This document shows, piece after piece, positions 4,915 to 6,234 of a stretch of DNA of 6,234 nt. Positions within the stretch are counted from its first letter, which is position 1. Every line of letters begins with the position of its first letter. Under the pieces are notes generated by a model. It did not search any database, was not told where the DNA came from, and worked only from the letters and a program-made list of their open reading frames with translations. This DNA is from an uncultured Chromatiaceae bacterium. GTDB lineage: Bacteria; Pseudomonadota; Gammaproteobacteria; Enterobacterales; Alteromonadaceae. The position numbers and the translations under genes were made by a program. Location of the stretch: the NCBI GenBank assembly GCA_946482325.1, contig CAMLRA010000198.1, forward strand, positions 1 through 6,234. Direction: 5' to 3'.

Positions 4915-5514
4915 TTAAGCTGGTGTCGCCGATGAAATCTCAATCATCCAGCAGATGAGCTGGGGCGGTAGCAGTAATTCTGGTTCGACAGTATCCAGAA
5001 AGTTCTTTAACTGCAGACCGAGTTCAGTGTCGCCAATGATGGTCAGACGCCGCTGGAAAAACAAAGTATCGGGGTCCACCTGTTGGCTCAACAATAACAG
5101 CAGCTCGGTACTGTTGGCCCGAAATAACACCTCGCCTGTACAGATCTGGTCTGATGAGCCTGCGGCTGCTAGCCAGAACTGTCTGTGCGCATCAAGCCCA
5201 AGGTCATAATGCATCTGTAAATCCGGCACCTCAATGCTCAAACGCTTGCCACACAAAAAATCAAGGGTACCTTGTTGCGCCACTTTGCCAAAAATCATGC
5301 TGAGTGCGTACTTAAGTCCAGTGGTTCGAACTGCTACTGGCAGTCGCTGCTCTGACGCTCTGATGATTGCCAGACCATACTGACGATGCTGCAGTAACCA
5401 TAAACCGACGCTGGATTGAGGCGTCGGGATTTTCGGCAGCAAACACTGGCCCAACTTCATTCCGAGGCTCAGGAATACCTCTTTTGGTGTAAAACTCTGA
5501 TACCCGTTTTGCAT
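4915..5514 (-). CDS. ubiT: Ubiquinone biosynthesis accessory factor UbiT (SCP2 lipid-binding domain)
   Basis: UbiT (formerly YhbT) is a lipid-carrier-type protein that works with UbiU and UbiV in the oxygen-independent route to ubiquinone, probably by binding the isoprenoid intermediates. The product has 199 residues, slightly longer than the E. coli protein (about 174). Seen: an N-terminal hydrophobic/basic stretch, then an SCP2 fold from about 75 to 175 with LDFLCGKRLSIEVPDL (84-99) and the diagnostic DPDTLFFQRRLTIIGDTELGLQLKN (147-171). The start is the ATG at 5514 with GAGG at 5524-5521, spaced 6 nt. An ATG 12 bp further upstream (5526) overlaps that ribosome site and has none of its own. 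It is divergent from ubiU, the same arrangement as yhbT and yhbUV in E. coli, which strengthens the assignment. Confidence 0.92.
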   Translation of the reverse strand: MQNGYQSFTPKEVFLSLGMKLGQCLLPKIPTPQSSVGLWLLQHRQYGLAIIRASEQRLPVAVRTTGLKYALSMIFGKVAQQGTLDFLCGKRLSIEVPDLQMHYDLGLDAHRQFWLAAAGSSDQICTGEVLFRANSTELLLLLSQQVDPDTLFFQRRLTIIGDTELGLQLKNFLDTVEPELLLPPQLICWMIEISSATPA

Positions 5515-5544
5515 CCGACACCTCATCAGCTGCGTCTTTATAAT
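5515..5544 (+). promoter_or_regulatory. Promoter for ubiU, overlapping the ubiT start; shared -10 region
   Basis: CCGACA (5515-5520) and a perfect TATAAT (5539-5544) are separated by 18 bp, giving a plausible sigma-70 promoter for ubiU with transcription starting near 5551. On the minus strand the same AT-rich block reads TATAAA (5542-5537) and could serve as -10 for ubiT, starting near 5530 with a leader of about 15 nt. The two promoters would therefore compete for the same DNA. Confidence 0.5.
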
Positions 5545-5552
5545 GGCGCCAT
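5543..5552. repeat. 10-bp palindrome between ubiT and ubiU
   Basis: ATGGCGCCAT is a perfect palindrome that begins within the TATAAT of the ubiU promoter and spans its predicted start. It is a candidate operator, although a 10-bp palindrome can also arise by chance. Confidence 0.35.
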
Positions 5553-5563
5553 AGTGCCAAATT

Positions 5564-5575
5564 CACTGGCCAGTG
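5564..5575. repeat. 12-bp palindrome between ubiT and ubiU
   Basis: CACTGGCCAGTG is a perfect 12-bp palindrome centred about 40 bp upstream of the predicted ubiT start and within the ubiU leader. That spacing would suit an activator of ubiT or a roadblock repressor of ubiU. It matches neither the FNR nor the CRP consensus, and I do not recognise the binding protein. Confidence 0.4.
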
Positions 5576-5602
5576 CCCATCACAACAAAGAGGTAAACCT
5601 GC

Positions 5603-6234
5603 ATGGATAGTCCGCGAAGTCGTGCATGTTCAGACGATGTAACATCGCAATATCAGGCAGTATCAAAGCCAGTGGCACCGTTACTAGAACTGCTGTGTCC
5701 GGCAGGCTCTATGCCGGCCCTGAAAGCTGCGATCCATGAAGGGGCAGATGCGGTTTATGTCGGCATCAATAATGATACCAATGCGCGGCATTTTGCCGGG
5801 TTGAACTTCACCCCGGAACAACTAGCCGACGCCGTACATTTTACCCATCAGGCGAAACGAAAACTGCATGTTGCAATCAACACCTTTGCGCATCCGGGCC
5901 AGCTTGCCAGATGGCAACAAACGGTAGACATCGCAGTCGCCGCAGGTGCTGATGTGCTAATACTGGCTGATATTGCGCTGCTGGAGTACGTACAAAACCG
6001 TTTTCCGGATACTGAAGTGCATTTGTCAGTACAAGCCAGTGCGACCAATCTTGCTGCGTTGGAGTTTTATCAACAGTTTGGTATCCGCCGCGCCGTACTG
6101 CCACGGGTTTTAACCTTGCAACAAGTCCGTGCGCTCGCCCGGCAGACCACGCTGGAGCTCGAAGTTTTTGCTTTTGGCAGCCTCTGCATTATGGCGGAGG
6201 GCCGTTGTTATCTGAGTTCTTACCTGACCGGCGA
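5603..6234 (+). CDS. ubiU: Ubiquinone biosynthesis protein UbiU (U32 family), N-terminal part (cut by right edge)
   Basis: UbiU (formerly YhbU) forms a complex with UbiV and carries a 4Fe-4S cluster; together they carry out oxygen-independent ring hydroxylations in ubiquinone synthesis. The first 210 codons are present (E. coli UbiU is about 330 residues). Seen: LELLCPAGSMPALKAAI at 28-44, GADAVYVG followed by NDTNARHFAGLNF, INTFAHPGQ, SVQASATN, VLPRVL, and EVFAFGSLCIMAEGRCYLSSYLTG. C195 and C202 match in spacing the first two of the four cluster cysteines (169 and 176 in E. coli); the other two lie off the edge. The protein carries about 27 extra residues before the usual MELLCPAG start. The ATG at 5603 is supported by AGAGGT (5589-5594) 8 nt upstream, and no good internal start exists. 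ubiV is expected next. Confidence 0.93.
   Translation, partial: MDSPRSRACSDDVTSQYQAVSKPVAPLLELLCPAGSMPALKAAIHEGADAVYVGINNDTNARHFAGLNFTPEQLADAVHFTHQAKRKLHVAINTFAHPGQLARWQQTVDIAVAAGADVLILADIALLEYVQNRFPDTEVHLSVQASATNLAALEFYQQFGIRRAVLPRVLTLQQVRALARQTTLELEVFAFGSLCIMAEGRCYLSSYLTG

Noticed and set aside
5515..5526. Upstream ATG for ubiT at 5526
   Set aside because: It lacks a ribosome site and overlaps the GAGG that serves the ATG at 5514.

Overview
This window looks like chromosomal DNA from a facultatively anaerobic gammaproteobacterium. The main evidence is the divergent ubiT / ubiU pair of the oxygen-independent ubiquinone pathway, a class III (oxygen-sensitive) ribonucleotide reductase with its activase, and an NADH-dependent nitrite reductase. 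Gene density is high and Shine-Dalgarno sites are ordinary. No mobile element, tRNA, rRNA or CRISPR array is visible. A genus cannot be fixed; an Alteromonadales or Rheinheimera-like organism is only a guess.

Layout, left to right. (1) 1-863, minus: the first 287 codons of nirB, running off the left edge. (2) 864-1286: a regulatory region between nirB and the divergent nrdG-nrdD operon. On the nirB side it carries two tandem NtrC-like sites, a sigma-54 -24/-12 promoter, and a transcribed leader with hairpins and an intrinsic terminator just before the gene, as in nitrate-assimilation attenuators. On the nrd side it carries a perfect FNR box and two NrdR-like boxes 31 bp apart, the second covering the nrdG start codon. 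(3) 1287-3675, plus: nrdG (radical SAM activase) then nrdD (glycyl-radical reductase without an ATP-cone), closed by a UUCG hairpin. (4) 3771-4220, plus: a small uncharacterised protein with a Cys-Thr-His4 N-terminus. (5) 4274-4825, minus: a TetR-family regulator with a NemR-like cysteine arrangement. (6) 4915-5514, minus: ubiT (SCP2 domain). (7) 5515-5602: a short divergent promoter region with two palindromes. (8) 5603-6234, plus: the start of ubiU (U32 family), with two of its four expected Fe-S cysteines in view before the right edge.

How it works together: nrdGD supplies deoxynucleotides without oxygen, and UbiT with UbiU (and probably UbiV, off the edge) makes ubiquinone without oxygen. 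The nrd promoter is laid out for oxygen sensing (FNR) and dNTP sensing (NrdR), while the divergent nirB promoter is laid out for nitrogen limitation (NtrC/sigma-54) plus nitrate/nitrite-responsive antitermination. All regulatory sites were read by eye against remembered consensus sequences and are predictions.
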